Shown here piece after piece: positions 1 through 10,100 of a DNA stretch of 64,000 nt. The position numbers and the translations under genes were made by a program. The DNA is taken from contig CALSPD010000018.1 of assembly GCA_943788145.1 (NCBI GenBank), positions 1 to 64,000 on the forward strand, given 5' to 3'. Position 1 is the stretch's first letter, and each line of letters opens with the position of its first letter. This stretch comes from an uncultured Flavobacteriales bacterium. GTDB taxonomy: Bacteria; Bacteroidota; Bacteroidia; Flavobacteriales_G; Salibacteraceae. Under the pieces are notes generated by a model. The model ran no database searches. It saw only the letters and a list, made by a program, of their open reading frames with translations, and was not told the origin of the DNA.

Positions 1-667
1 CTGCAGATTTAAGTACTGCAGCAATGCTCTTTGTGAATTGCCTTATTCTCATGTTTATTGGCCGTGCGAGTCTGAAACATATGGCGGTTTTGGCTCTTGT
101 TGGTATTATAGCCTTAGGCGGTGTTTATGCAATAGGTAAGGCCTTGCCAGGAACGATAAATCGACTTGACACTTGGGTCAATCGAATCGAAACATTTACC
201 TCACCAGAGCTTGCAGGAAACAACGCAAACTATCAAACGGATCAATCAAAAATTGCCATCGCGAAAGGTGGATTAATACGCATAGCGCCTGGTCATAGCG
301 TTCAGCGTAATTTCCTTCCCCATCCTTATTCCGATTTTATTTATTCCATTGTACTTGAAGAATATGGGTTATTTGGCGGTGTGTTTTATTCTCCTGCTCT
401 ACCTAATTCTGCTCTTTCGATCCATAAAAATAGCATCGGGTTGTCCGCGTAATTTTGGAGCGCTATTAGCCATTGGTATAGGATTTAGCCTTGTTTTTCA
501 AGCTATGATCAATATGGCCGTAGCGGTCAATTTAGTCCCAGTAACAGGGCAGCCTTTGCCTATGGTGGTCTATGGGTGGAACGTCAATTTGGTTCACTTG
601 CCTTGCTGTTGGCATTATTTTAAGTGTGAGCGCTGGCGTAGAATCATCGGAAGAAAGAAAAACCTAA
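1..667 (+). CDS. ftsW: FtsW lipid II polymerase of the septum, C-terminal part, frameshifted
   Basis: C-terminal portion of the SEDS-family peptidoglycan polymerase FtsW, which polymerises lipid II at the division site in the inner membrane. The gene is cut by the window start; the first readable residues are ADLSTAAM in frame 3. Visible are hydrophobic membrane segments, the FLPHPYSDFIYSIVLEEYGL stretch, and the family signature VPVTGQPLP, after which the reading frame slips but PMVSMGGTS-like coding continues in another frame. There are at least two frame changes, near 385 and 565; the inferred stop is at 665-667. It is followed within 15 bases by murG, the usual mur-fts order. The frameshifts look like sequence error because conserved residues continue on each side. 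RodA is the alternative, but the neighbours make FtsW far more likely. Confidence 0.85.
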
Positions 668-681
668 TCGCCCACTCGCCC

Positions 682-1793
682 ATGTCACTTAGAATCCTAG
701 TCATGCGGAGGCCGGAGCGAACGGGAGGCCATATTTTCCCGGCAATTGCGATTGCAAACACCATAAAAGAATTGGCGGCCGCGATTCGGAATTTCAATTC
801 GTTGGCGCCATCGGAAAAATGGAAATGGAAAAGGTTGCCGGCAGCTGGTTATGATATAATTGGCCTGAATATTACTGGAATTCAGCGTAGTCTTTCGTTT
901 TCTAATTTAATGTTCCCAATAAAGCTGTTGGTTAGCCTCATCAAGGCTAGATCGATCATTAAGTCATTTCGTCCAGACGTTGTCGTAGGTGTCGGTGGTT
1001 ATGCCAGTGGTCCAGTACTCAGAATGGCGACATGGATGGCTGTCCCAACGCTGATTCAGGAACAGAATTCTTTTGCAGGAATCACAAATCGCTGGGTGGC
1101 TGGTTCTGTGAGTAAGGCCTGCGTGGCTTACGATGGAATGGAAAAGTTTTTCCCAGCGGATAAGATTATAAAAACGGGCAATCCGGTGCGGCAAAATGTG
1201 GTTCAAATTGAAGGAAAAAGAGAAGCCGCTCTTAAGGAATATGGATTCGTTAAGGATAAGCCGGTTCTGCTCATTGTTGGCGGAAGTTTAGGTGCCCGAT
1301 CCATCAACTTAGCTTTAGAGCAACACGTGGGTCAGTTGCTGGATAATGGAGTGCAAGTTTTATGGCAAACCGGGAAAACTTTTTGCATCGGAATCGGATG
1401 CGTTGAGGAGAAAATTTATTGATAAACCGATTGTTATAACTGATTTTATCTATGAAATGGACGAGGCTTATGCAGCAGCAGATATTGTTGTTAGTCGCGC
1501 TGGAGCCATTGCAGTTAGTGAGCTTTGCTTAATTGGTAAGCCCGTTATTTTAGTTCCATTTCCACATGCTGCCGAAGACCATCAAACAAAAAACGCCATG
1601 GCTTTGGTAAATGAAGATGCTGCCATACATATCGCTGACGCTAGGGTTATGAACGATTTAGTACCTGCCGTCTTAAAAACTGAATGCAGATGAGCAATTG
1701 AAACAGCGACTCGGCATCAATATTCTGAAACATGGCTATCCAAACGCTGCGAAGGACATTGCGCAACATGTAATTGATCTTGCTAAGCCATGA
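682..1793 (+). CDS. murG: MurG, lipid II-forming GlcNAc transferase, frameshifted
   Basis: UDP-GlcNAc:undecaprenyl-pyrophosphoryl-MurNAc-pentapeptide transferase, a GT-B glycosyltransferase on the inner face of the membrane that makes lipid II. It starts at the ATG at 682. The N-terminal glycine-rich loop is damaged by indels but TGGHIFPAIAIAN follows. Further on are the family blocks VVVGVGGYASGPVL, PTLIQEQNSFAGITNRW, TGNPVR and LIVGGSLGARSIN, then SRAGAIAVSELCLIGKPVIL and PFPHAAEDHQTKNA in another frame. Frame changes are evident near 700, 790, 1380 and 1685. The inferred stop TGA at 1791-1793 overlaps the murC start by ATGA. The order ftsW-murG-murC-ftsQ-ftsA-ftsZ supports the call. Confidence 0.9.
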
Positions 1794-3135
1794 AGTTAGA
1801 TCACATCAAAAGCGTCTATTTTTTAGGCATTGGAGGAATCGGAATGAGTGCGATTGCACGCTACTTCAAGGCCAAATGGAGCATCTGTTTTCTTGGATAC
1901 GATAAAACGCCAAGCGATTTGACCGATGAACTCATTCAAGAGGGCATTGAAGTCGGCTTTTCAGAACAATTGAATCCCAAAGATCTTGTTGCGGATTTAT
2001 ATGTTTTCACTCCGGCAATTCCTAAAAAATCACCCAGCTTTTGCTGTGATAGAGGCTGCTGGTAGAACGTGGGTACAAACGATCGCAGGTACTTGAGTGG
2101 ATTACCGCCCAAAAAACTACCATTGCCGTTTCGGGCACGCATGGAAAAACAACCACTTCGGCTTTCTTGACGCACATTCTGAATCATTGTTTGGGTACGA
2201 TCTCAGGGTTTGTTGGCGGTGTCATGACGAATTACAATTCAAACTTAATTGCCAAAGATGATTCTACTCATATCGTTGTTGAAGCAGATGAATACGATCG
2301 TTCGTTCTTGAGATTGCATCCTCAAACCGCCATCATTACAAGTCTAGATCCCGATCATCTAGACATCTACGGAACATTTGAAGCGATGAAGGAAGATTAT
2401 AAGACCTTTGCTTCATCAGCTGAAAAACTTGTGCTACATCATTCGCTGACTTCTGTCATTAATCATCCCAATACGCTGACTTACGGACTTTCGGATAAGG
2501 CTAGGTTTCGAGCCAAAGATGATAGGTTGTAGAAAACGGGTGTTTCGTTTTTGACGCTTTCGATGACCAAATAAAAGTGGGTCAATTCAAGTCAAAATTA
2601 CCAGGTAGGCATAATGTTGAAAATGCCCTACGCCGCCATTGTTGTAGCGCATTATTCAGGTTGTAAATCGTCTGATATTCAAGATGCTGTTTCGAGCTTT
2701 AAAGGGGTTCATCGAAGGTTTGAGCGTGTACTTGAAAGAGGAAACCTGTTGTACTAATTGATGACTGACGCGCATCATCCGAAAGAAGTTGAAGCAGTTA
2801 TAAACGCTGCTCGCGAGCTCTATCCAAATCGCCAATTGACGGTGATTTTTCAGCCACATTTATACTCTCGAACACGTGATTTATTGGATGATTTTGTTCA
2901 TAGTTTGAACCGAGCCGATCAGGTGGTTTTGCTGCCAATTTATCCCGCTCGAGAAGAACCTATCACAGGTGTGTCGAGCGCTAATCTTTTGAATAAACTC
3001 ACGTTGAAAACTAAGCTGTTAGTAGAGAAATCAGACTTGGTTAATGCTGTATTATCGCTATCACCAGAAATTGTTTTAATGCTAGGTGCTGGAGACATTG
3101 ATCGATTGGTCAAACCGCTGGCAAACGCTCTTTAA
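1790..3135 (+). CDS. murC: MurC, UDP-MurNAc--L-alanine ligase, frameshifted
   Basis: Cytoplasmic ATP-dependent ligase adding L-alanine to UDP-MurNAc, the first peptide step of peptidoglycan precursor synthesis. Seen are the N-terminal Rossmann motif FLGIGGIGMSAIARYF, the ATP-binding SGTHGKTTTSAFLTHIL readable across a frame change near 2140-2190, the catalytic-domain EADEYDRSFL and SLDPDHLDIYG, and the C-terminal FQPHLYSRTRDLLDDF. Frame changes occur near 1890, 2060, 2525, 2640 and 2755; all motifs are in the correct order, so the damage looks like base-calling error in an essential gene. The extent, about 448 codons, matches the family (about 450-480). It starts inside the murG stop and ends 11 bases before ftsQ. 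Confidence 0.9.
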
Positions 3136-3146
3136 ATCAGAGGTTA

Positions 3147-3944
3147 ATGTGGAGTAGAGTTTTACATATTGCAAGTTGGGTCATTGGCATTTTATGCCTG
3201 TTTGTCCTTTTAGGTGCGTCTGTTGCCACTTCCAACCGTGCGCATTTATTAGATGTTAGCGTGGATTTAAACTTTGGAGAGGGCAATTTTTTCATAAATG
3301 AAGATGAAGTGAAAGAAGTAGTCTCGGATCTCGGCTATCTCAAGGACTCAACTTTGATGATCGATATTGATCCTACTAAGATTGAACATGTGTTGAAAAA
3401 CAATGCCTTCATAAACGATGCTCAAGTCTATGAAGAGTTGAATGGTGTATTACATGTAGATGTTGATATCAGACAACCCGTATTGCGGTTGTATAATAGC
3501 CAAGGCGAGAGCGTTTATGTTGACGAACAAGGCCAGTTCATGCCGTTAAGCAAGGCATATACAGCTCGAGCACCAATTGCAAATGGGTTTTTGACCATTG
3601 GGCTCAAGGATTTAATTGGCGGAGATATTCGTCAATTGGCAGATAGCTTGACACATAAGGACATTAAGGTGATTGAAGATCTTTTTGACATTGTCATGAC
3701 CTGCAGAGCAGACAAATTTTGGAAAGCACAATTCAATCAATTCTATGTGAATTCAAATTCAGAAATCGAAATGATCCCAAGAGTTGGAGATCATATCGTA
3801 ATTGTTGGAAACGCACAAGACATCGATAAAAAACTAAACAAACTAGCCCTGTTCTATGCCAAAGGATTGGATATGACCGGCTGGAATGAATACAAAACCA
3901 TTAACCTCAAGTATGCAAACCAAGTGGTTTGCACTAAAAGCTAA
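3147..3944 (+). CDS. ftsQ: FtsQ-like cell division protein
   Basis: Bitopic inner-membrane division protein of 265 residues. A short N-terminal cytoplasmic stretch is followed by one membrane segment (about residues 7-29, rich in Leu, Ile and Val). The periplasmic part starts with a POTRA-like region containing FFINEDEVKEVV and NAFINDAQVYEELNGVLHVDV, then VDEQGQFMPL. FtsQ/DivIB links early and late divisome proteins. The assignment rests on these segments and on the position between murC and ftsA. Sequence conservation in this family is low, so synteny carries much of the weight. It overlaps nothing; ftsA begins 3 bases downstream, suggesting co-transcription. Confidence 0.88.
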   Translation: MWSRVLHIASWVIGILCLFVLLGASVATSNRAHLLDVSVDLNFGEGNFFINEDEVKEVVSDLGYLKDSTLMIDIDPTKIEHVLKNNAFINDAQVYEELNGVLHVDVDIRQPVLRLYNSQGESVYVDEQGQFMPLSKAYTARAPIANGFLTIGLKDLIGGDIRQLADSLTHKDIKVIEDLFDIVMTCRADKFWKAQFNQFYVNSNSEIEMIPRVGDHIVIVGNAQDIDKKLNKLALFYAKGLDMTGWNEYKTINLKYANQVVCTKS

Positions 3945-3947
3945 TCT

Positions 3948-5219
3948 ATGGAGTCAAACGAACAAATCATCGTTGGTTTAGACATTGGGACAACTAAAAT
4001 TGCCTGCCTTGTCGGAAGAAAAAATGAATTTGGTAAGCTGGAATTGCTCGGAATGGGTAAGTCCGAATCCGTAGGTGTGCGCAGAGGAGTTGTGTCCCAC
4101 ATTACTCCTGCAGTCCAAGCGATAAGGTTGGCCGTTGAAGATGCAAAGCTTAACTCAGGATTTGAAATTGTTGTGGTTAATGTCGGAATTGCTGGCCAAC
4201 ACATCAAGAGCTTACAACATAGAGGTGTTATTACGCTTGACAATCTTGAAGACGAGATTTCTCAAAAAGATGTAGATGCTTTAATTGCCGACATGCATAA
4301 ATTGGTGTTGCCTCCAGGTGAATCGATTATTCACGTGTTGCCGCAAGATTTTATCGTAGATAACGAAAGCGGAATTAAAGATCCGATCGGGATGAGCGGA
4401 ATTCGATTGGAGGCGAATTTTCACATCATTACAGGTTTAGTAACTGCCGTACAAAATATCTATAAATGTGTTCGAAAGGCAGATTTAGAAGTCGCTGATT
4501 TGACCCTAGAGCCATTAGCTTCAGCCGATGCGGTTTTAAGCGCTGAGGAGAAGGAAGCCGGAGTTGCACTGGTAGATATTGGTGGCGGAACAACAGACGT
4601 GGCAATTTTTCAAGATGGCATCATTCGTCACACAGCGGTTATACCTTTTGGTGGAAACATCATCACGGATGATATTAAAGAAGGTTGCACCATCATTAGA
4701 AAGCAAGCGGAATTGTTGAAAGTGAAGTTTGGCTCTGCTTTGGCGAGTGAAAACCAAGCCAATGATATCGTTGTTATCCCCGGATTAAGCGGTCGCGAAC
4801 CAAAGGAAATCAGCGTCAAAAATTTAGCGCACATCATCCAAGCACGGATGGAAGAAATAATCGAACAAGTTTATTTCGAAATAAGAAATTCAGGTTTCGA
4901 ACGCAAACTCATTGCAGGAATCGTAATCACCGGTGGTGGTTCGCAGCTAAAGCATATAACTCAGCTCTTCGAATATTTGACTGGAATGGATACGCGAATT
5001 GGTTATCCAACCGAGCATCTAGCTTCTGGCAACGATAAAGTTGCGAGTCCAATGTATGCAACGGGAGTGGGTCTAGTATTAAAGGGCTTTGAATACTCTG
5101 ATCGTCAGCAGAGACGAGTGTCGAGCGTTGGAACAAAGAAAATTCAAAAGAAAAATGGCTTGTTCGATAAGATTCTAAGCAAAGGCAAAGAGTGGTTCGA
5201 AGAAGACGATCAGTTTTAA
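3948..5219 (+). CDS. ftsA: FtsA, actin-like cell division protein
   Basis: Actin-fold ATPase of 423 residues that tethers FtsZ to the membrane and recruits later divisome proteins. Seen are the phosphate-1 motif GLDIGTTKIACLVG near the N terminus, the phosphate-2 motif VDIGGGTTDVAIF around residue 205, and the adenosine motif VITGGGSQLKHI around residue 327. The C terminus (GLFDKILSKGKEWFEED) is amphipathic and plausibly the membrane-binding helix. The length fits Bacteroidota FtsA. It lies 3 bases after ftsQ and 80 bases before ftsZ. No frame problems are present here. Confidence 0.97.
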   Translation: MESNEQIIVGLDIGTTKIACLVGRKNEFGKLELLGMGKSESVGVRRGVVSHITPAVQAIRLAVEDAKLNSGFEIVVVNVGIAGQHIKSLQHRGVITLDNLEDEISQKDVDALIADMHKLVLPPGESIIHVLPQDFIVDNESGIKDPIGMSGIRLEANFHIITGLVTAVQNIYKCVRKADLEVADLTLEPLASADAVLSAEEKEAGVALVDIGGGTTDVAIFQDGIIRHTAVIPFGGNIITDDIKEGCTIIRKQAELLKVKFGSALASENQANDIVVIPGLSGREPKEISVKNLAHIIQARMEEIIEQVYFEIRNSGFERKLIAGIVITGGGSQLKHITQLFEYLTGMDTRIGYPTEHLASGNDKVASPMYATGVGLVLKGFEYSDRQQRRVSSVGTKKIQKKNGLFDKILSKGKEWFEEDDQF

Positions 5220-5299
5220 GAAAGTAGAACAGAAATAAAAGCGAATGGAATTATAAGCGGCTTGATTAAAGCAGCCTTAATTCATTAAAATAACCAGTT

Positions 5300-6976
5300 A
5301 TGAAATTTGACCTACCAAAAGAAAACTCCAATATCATCAAGGTTCTTGGTGTTGGTGGAGGCGGAAGTAACGCAGTTAATCACATGTACCGTGCGGGTAT
5401 AGATGGCGTAGATTTCCTTGTTTGCAACACCGATCAACAAGCTTTGGATATTAGCCCGGTGCCCTTAAAAGTACAACTCGGTTCCACCTTAACCGAAGGG
5501 CGTGGAGCTGGTTCAATAGCCGAAGTAGGCAAGAATGCAGCTATTGAAACAATAGATGATATTAAAAGCATCATTTCCAATAACACTAAAATGCTGTTCA
5601 TCACTGCCGGAATGGGTGGTGGAACGGGTACCGGAGCTGCGCCTGTAATCGCAAAAACTGCTCGTGAAATGGGTGTCTTGACAGTAGGTATTGTTACCAT
5701 GCCTTTCTTTTTTGAAGGCAAGAAGAGAAGACAACAAGCCGAGCAAGGAATCGAAGACATTCGAGAAAACGTAGATACGTTGCTGATAATCAATAACGAA
5801 AAGCTACGCGAAATGTGTGGTAATTTACCAATCGCGCAGGCGTTTGCTATGGCAGATAATGTGCTTTCTACAGCTGCCAAGGGAATAGCGGAAATTATTA
5901 CGAGAACGGGCTATATCAACGTTGATTTTGAAGATGTTAGAACCGTAATGAGTGAGTCAGGTGTGGCAATCATGGGATCGGCACAAGCCGAAGGTGAAGA
6001 CCGAGCTACTAAAGCAGTAGAAAAGGCACTTTCATCACCATTGTTGAATGATAACAACATTCAGGGTGCGCGATATGTGCTACTCAATATCACGTTTGGA
6101 AACCAAGAAGTGTTGATGGATGAGATCAGCGATATTACAGATTACATCCAGGAAGAAGCAGGTGCTTCCGCTGACGTCATTTGGGGTTACGGCATGGATG
6201 AATCTTTAGGCGATTCGCTATCCGTTACCATCATTGCAACTGGGTTCAATCAAAATCCAAACACGGGTGTTAACCTCGAGCGAAACGTTGAAAAACGTAA
6301 AATGAATTTGGTTGATCCGCTTCCGACTGCGGTAAAGAAAGTAGAGGAAGAAGTTGACGAATCAAGTGAAGAAGAACCGTTTTTAAGGAAATCAACAGAG
6401 CAGGACTCAACACCTGCCGCTCCGATAGCGACCCCTGCCGAAAAACAACGGGTTTTCGAATTTGAAGTGAAGCGATATGATCTAGAGGATGCAACAGAAA
6501 TGGAAGCCCCAGATGAAAACAATGGGGTTTCTGATGATCAGAATGAAGTTGACGAAATGGAAAGCAACGAATCGGAACAAAAGGAGACAGGCTCGGATTG
6601 GGAGCCATATGTAAAAAGTACGGCAGCAGCGGAGGAGCCAAAACGGATTATTGACGAGACTCCAAGCTTTAAAACGGCTATGCCCGCAAATAATTCTAGT
6701 TCGAATAATGCATCAAAAGAAGAGCAAAGCCGAAGGGCTAGTGATCGATTGAGTCGATTGAGAGATTTGAGTATGAAACTGAGAACTCCTTCTGGAATGT
6801 CTGATTTAGAAAATGAGCCTGCATTTAAGCGTAAGCAAATCAATTTGGATGATGTTCCACATTCGGCTGAGAATAACGCTAGCCGCTTTACATTGGGGGA
6901 GGAAGAAGCGGAAGATGGGGAGAAACGAACACGGCTCCGACCCAATAATCCCTTTCTGCATGATAACGTGGATTAA
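5300..6976 (+). CDS. ftsZ: FtsZ, tubulin-like division GTPase
   Basis: GTPase that polymerises into the Z ring, 558 residues. The GTPase domain (about 1-320) shows GGGGSNAVNHM near residue 17 and the tubulin signature GMGGGTGTGAAP around residue 105. An unusually long acidic linker of about 220 residues follows (rich in Glu, Ser and Asp), ending in a conserved-looking C-terminal peptide RLRPNNPFLHDNVD, the probable FtsA-binding tail. Escherichia coli FtsZ has 383 residues, but long linkers are common in Bacteroidota. The ATG at 5300 is chosen because MKFDLPKENSNIIKVLGVGGGG places the core at the usual distance. A strong terminator follows. Confidence 0.98.
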   Translation: MKFDLPKENSNIIKVLGVGGGGSNAVNHMYRAGIDGVDFLVCNTDQQALDISPVPLKVQLGSTLTEGRGAGSIAEVGKNAAIETIDDIKSIISNNTKMLFITAGMGGGTGTGAAPVIAKTAREMGVLTVGIVTMPFFFEGKKRRQQAEQGIEDIRENVDTLLIINNEKLREMCGNLPIAQAFAMADNVLSTAAKGIAEIITRTGYINVDFEDVRTVMSESGVAIMGSAQAEGEDRATKAVEKALSSPLLNDNNIQGARYVLLNITFGNQEVLMDEISDITDYIQEEAGASADVIWGYGMDESLGDSLSVTIIATGFNQNPNTGVNLERNVEKRKMNLVDPLPTAVKKVEEEVDESSEEEPFLRKSTEQDSTPAAPIATPAEKQRVFEFEVKRYDLEDATEMEAPDENNGVSDDQNEVDEMESNESEQKETGSDWEPYVKSTAAAEEPKRIIDETPSFKTAMPANNSSSNNASKEEQSRRASDRLSRLRDLSMKLRTPSGMSDLENEPAFKRKQINLDDVPHSAENNASRFTLGEEEAEDGEKRTRLRPNNPFLHDNVD

Positions 6977-6998
6977 GACAATTAGTAATTAAAATTAT

Positions 6999-7033
6999 AA
7001 CCGCCTCGTATAGTCCATGAGGCGGTTTTTTTT
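6999..7033 (+). terminator. Rho-independent terminator after ftsZ
   Basis: Perfect 9-bp stem (AACCGCCTC / GAGGCGGTT) with an 11-base loop, followed by a run of T. It lies 22 bases after the ftsZ stop and would end the mur-fts operon before the giant adhesin gene. Confidence 0.93.
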
Positions 7034-7151
7034 ATGCCTTTAGTGAAAGGGCGCAATTTTGGTTTTCCCAACGTTTTTGTTTATAACTTCGTATGCTATG
7101 CTAGTCTCCCAATTCTTTGGGAGTAATCTACGCTTACAAACCAAAAATATT

Positions 7152-10100
7152 ATGAGAAAATCTCTACTACTAACCCTAGGCTTGATTTCTTTTTTAAGCT
7201 CGCAAGTGAACGCTCAAACCTATATATGGGCTGAACAGTTTACGGGATCAAGTTACCAAATGCCCCAGGACCTTGAAGCCGATGTGAATGGCGCTACGTA
7301 TTCATGTGGCTGGATGATCGGAACTTCGACATTTGACACCATTTCATTGTCGGGTATTTCTTATGATGGTTTTGTTGTAAAATACAATAAGGATGGCCAT
7401 GCCCTTTGGGCGCAACGACTAGGTGGTACTTCGTACGATGGTGCTTTCCAAGTTGCTCGTGATGGCACAGATGGTGTGTATGTGGCAGGTTGGTTCTACG
7501 GGAATTTCGCAGTGGCGGATACTACACTTACCGGAACGGCCACCGACTATGATGCCTTCTTGGTGAAATTTGATACCAACGGTGTTTTTCAATGGGTGAA
7601 AACTCAAACAGGATCTGGATACACAAAACCTATTGGTTTGGAGGCAGATGATGATGGTGATGTTTATGTTCAAATAGGTTTTACGGGCAATTTTACCGCT
7701 GGTAGTAGCTCATTAACGGCAACGACAACGTCAACTAGCTTTTGTAATAATGCTTTAATAAAATATGACACGGACGGAAACTACCAGTGGAAAACCCAAA
7801 TAGAAGGCGATCATTATATCATAAACAGTTGGTATTGGGATTACGCAGGGGGCGTGGCTATCGATGGTAGCGGAAACCCTTATTGTACAGGTACCTTTAA
7901 CGTTTCTGACACCCTTGAAGTTGGGAGTTTGACTTTATTCTCAACTGCTGCTTATGATGCATATCTCGTAAAATTCAATCAGGCAAATGGAAACGCGAGT
8001 TGGGCGCGAAAAGGAGGTGGGTCATCTTATGAATATGGGACAAGTGTGCAGATTGACAACAACGATAAAATCTTTATTTCAGGTTACAACTACTCAACGA
8101 ATTCGGTTTTTGGTTCCGTTTCCTTAACTACTGCCGGACCATACTTTATGCGATACAACACATCGGGTTCAGCAATAGCTGGTCAATCCGGTGGAGGTTT
8201 GGCATACATGAATAGAATTTCCTTGGATAACGAGGGTAACCTCTATATGTCAGGGTTGATGGCGGCAAACAACAATATTTCTATGGGGGGTTTAAGCGTA
8301 ACAAATCCATCAGGATCAAGCTACACGCCTTATTTCTATAAGTATGATTACGCCAATTCAGACGCTGAATATTTAATTGCCCCAACTTCTTCGAGCAATA
8401 TTGAATATGAATGTGCTATAAGCGCTTACTCAGAAGATTATGTGTTTGCAAACGGGTCCTTTTATGGCACGACAGCATTCGGTTCTACATCGCTAATTAG
8501 TACAAGTTACGATGGCTTCTTAACTCGAATCGCTAATTGTGATCAATTGGTTGCCGTGGCTTCATCCTCTGCTGGAAATGCAGTATGTTCAGGAGAAATC
8601 ACTCAATTACAGGCCGATACCAATTCGCTTTACAGCTATCAATGGTTATATAATGGAGCGGTATTAAGCGGAGAGATTAATTCTACATACACTACTGGAA
8701 ATGCTGGGAACTATTCGGTAATAGTAGATAGCATTGGTTGTAAGGACACAAGTAATGTAATAGCCTTAACCATCAATAGTTTGCCTACGGTAACCCACTC
8801 AGCATTGGCATCAGTTTGTAATGGGGACGATCCATTCATATTATCAGGTGGAACACCTTCTGGAGGTACGTATTCAGGTTCTGCTGTAACAGGTGGCAAT
8901 ACGTTCAATCCGGGTTCAGCAGCCATCGGAAACAACTATGTTACTTATATATATACGAATGCAAATGGATGTACGGACAGCGTTACAAAGACCATCAACG
9001 TTCAATCTTCACCGGCCATTTTCACAACAACTATTTCCGCTTGTGCTAGCGATGGACCTATTTCGTTGGCATCATCTTCTTATGGTTATCCAACAGGAGG
9101 TTCGCACTCCGGAACTGGAGTGTCTGGAACAAATTTCAGTCCTACGGCTGCTGGTGCTGGAACGCATATAATATATTACACGTCTTCAAGCGGTTGCGTA
9201 TCGCCAGATTCTATAACGGCTACTGTGAATGCAGCTCCCTCCGTATCGTTGGGAAGTTTTACAAATAAGTGCGTCTCCGCTTCTGGATTCCTCTTAACAG
9301 GTGGTTCACCGAGTGGAGGGACATACAGTGGCTTAGGAGTTTTCGGGGCTTATTATTACCCTTCATTTGCAGGTACGGGAACACACAATGTCATTTATAC
9401 GGTCACTGCCAGCGGCTGTTCTGCTTCGGATACTTCGACCATTACTGTTGTTCCTGCAGCAAGTTCATCCATATCCACTTTCCCTGCATTATGTGAAGAT
9501 GCCGATACGCTTCATTTGGCTTCTTATGGAACGCCTAGTGGTGGAACATTCAGCGGAACTGGCGTTTCTTCTAATATTTTTAATCCGGGTACATCGGGTA
9601 GCGGGTCCTTTACAATTACCTATACATATACCAATGCTTGTGGAACCGCAACTGACACCGAGACTATGACTGTGAATGACTTGCCAACGGTAAGTATAAC
9701 TCCAACACACGTAAGCTGTAATGGTGGGTCTAATGGATCCGCCACTGCCGCAGGTTCTGGAACAGCATCTCCATACAGTTATGCTTGGAGTAGTGGAGCC
9801 AGTGTTGCAACAGCTACTGGACTGACTGCTGGAACATATACTGTTACAGTTACCGATAACAACGGTTGCGAAGAGACCGGAACCGTGACAATTACTCAAC
9901 CAACAGCATTATCTGTGTCAGCCACCGCTAATGCCACGTCATGTAATGGTGGTAGCAACGGTTTAGCAAGTGCCTTTGCATCGGGAGGGACAACTTCATA
10001 TACGTATTCCTGGAGTTCGGGTGCTGCATCTAGTATAGCTACAGGACTAACAGCGGGCACATACACCATTACCGTCACAGACGCGAATAGTTGTACAGCC

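Noticed and set aside
1-2760. Programmed ribosomal frameshifting in ftsW-murG-murC
   Set aside because: Shifts are too many, in both directions, without consistent slippery heptamers, and they cluster with other noisy zones.
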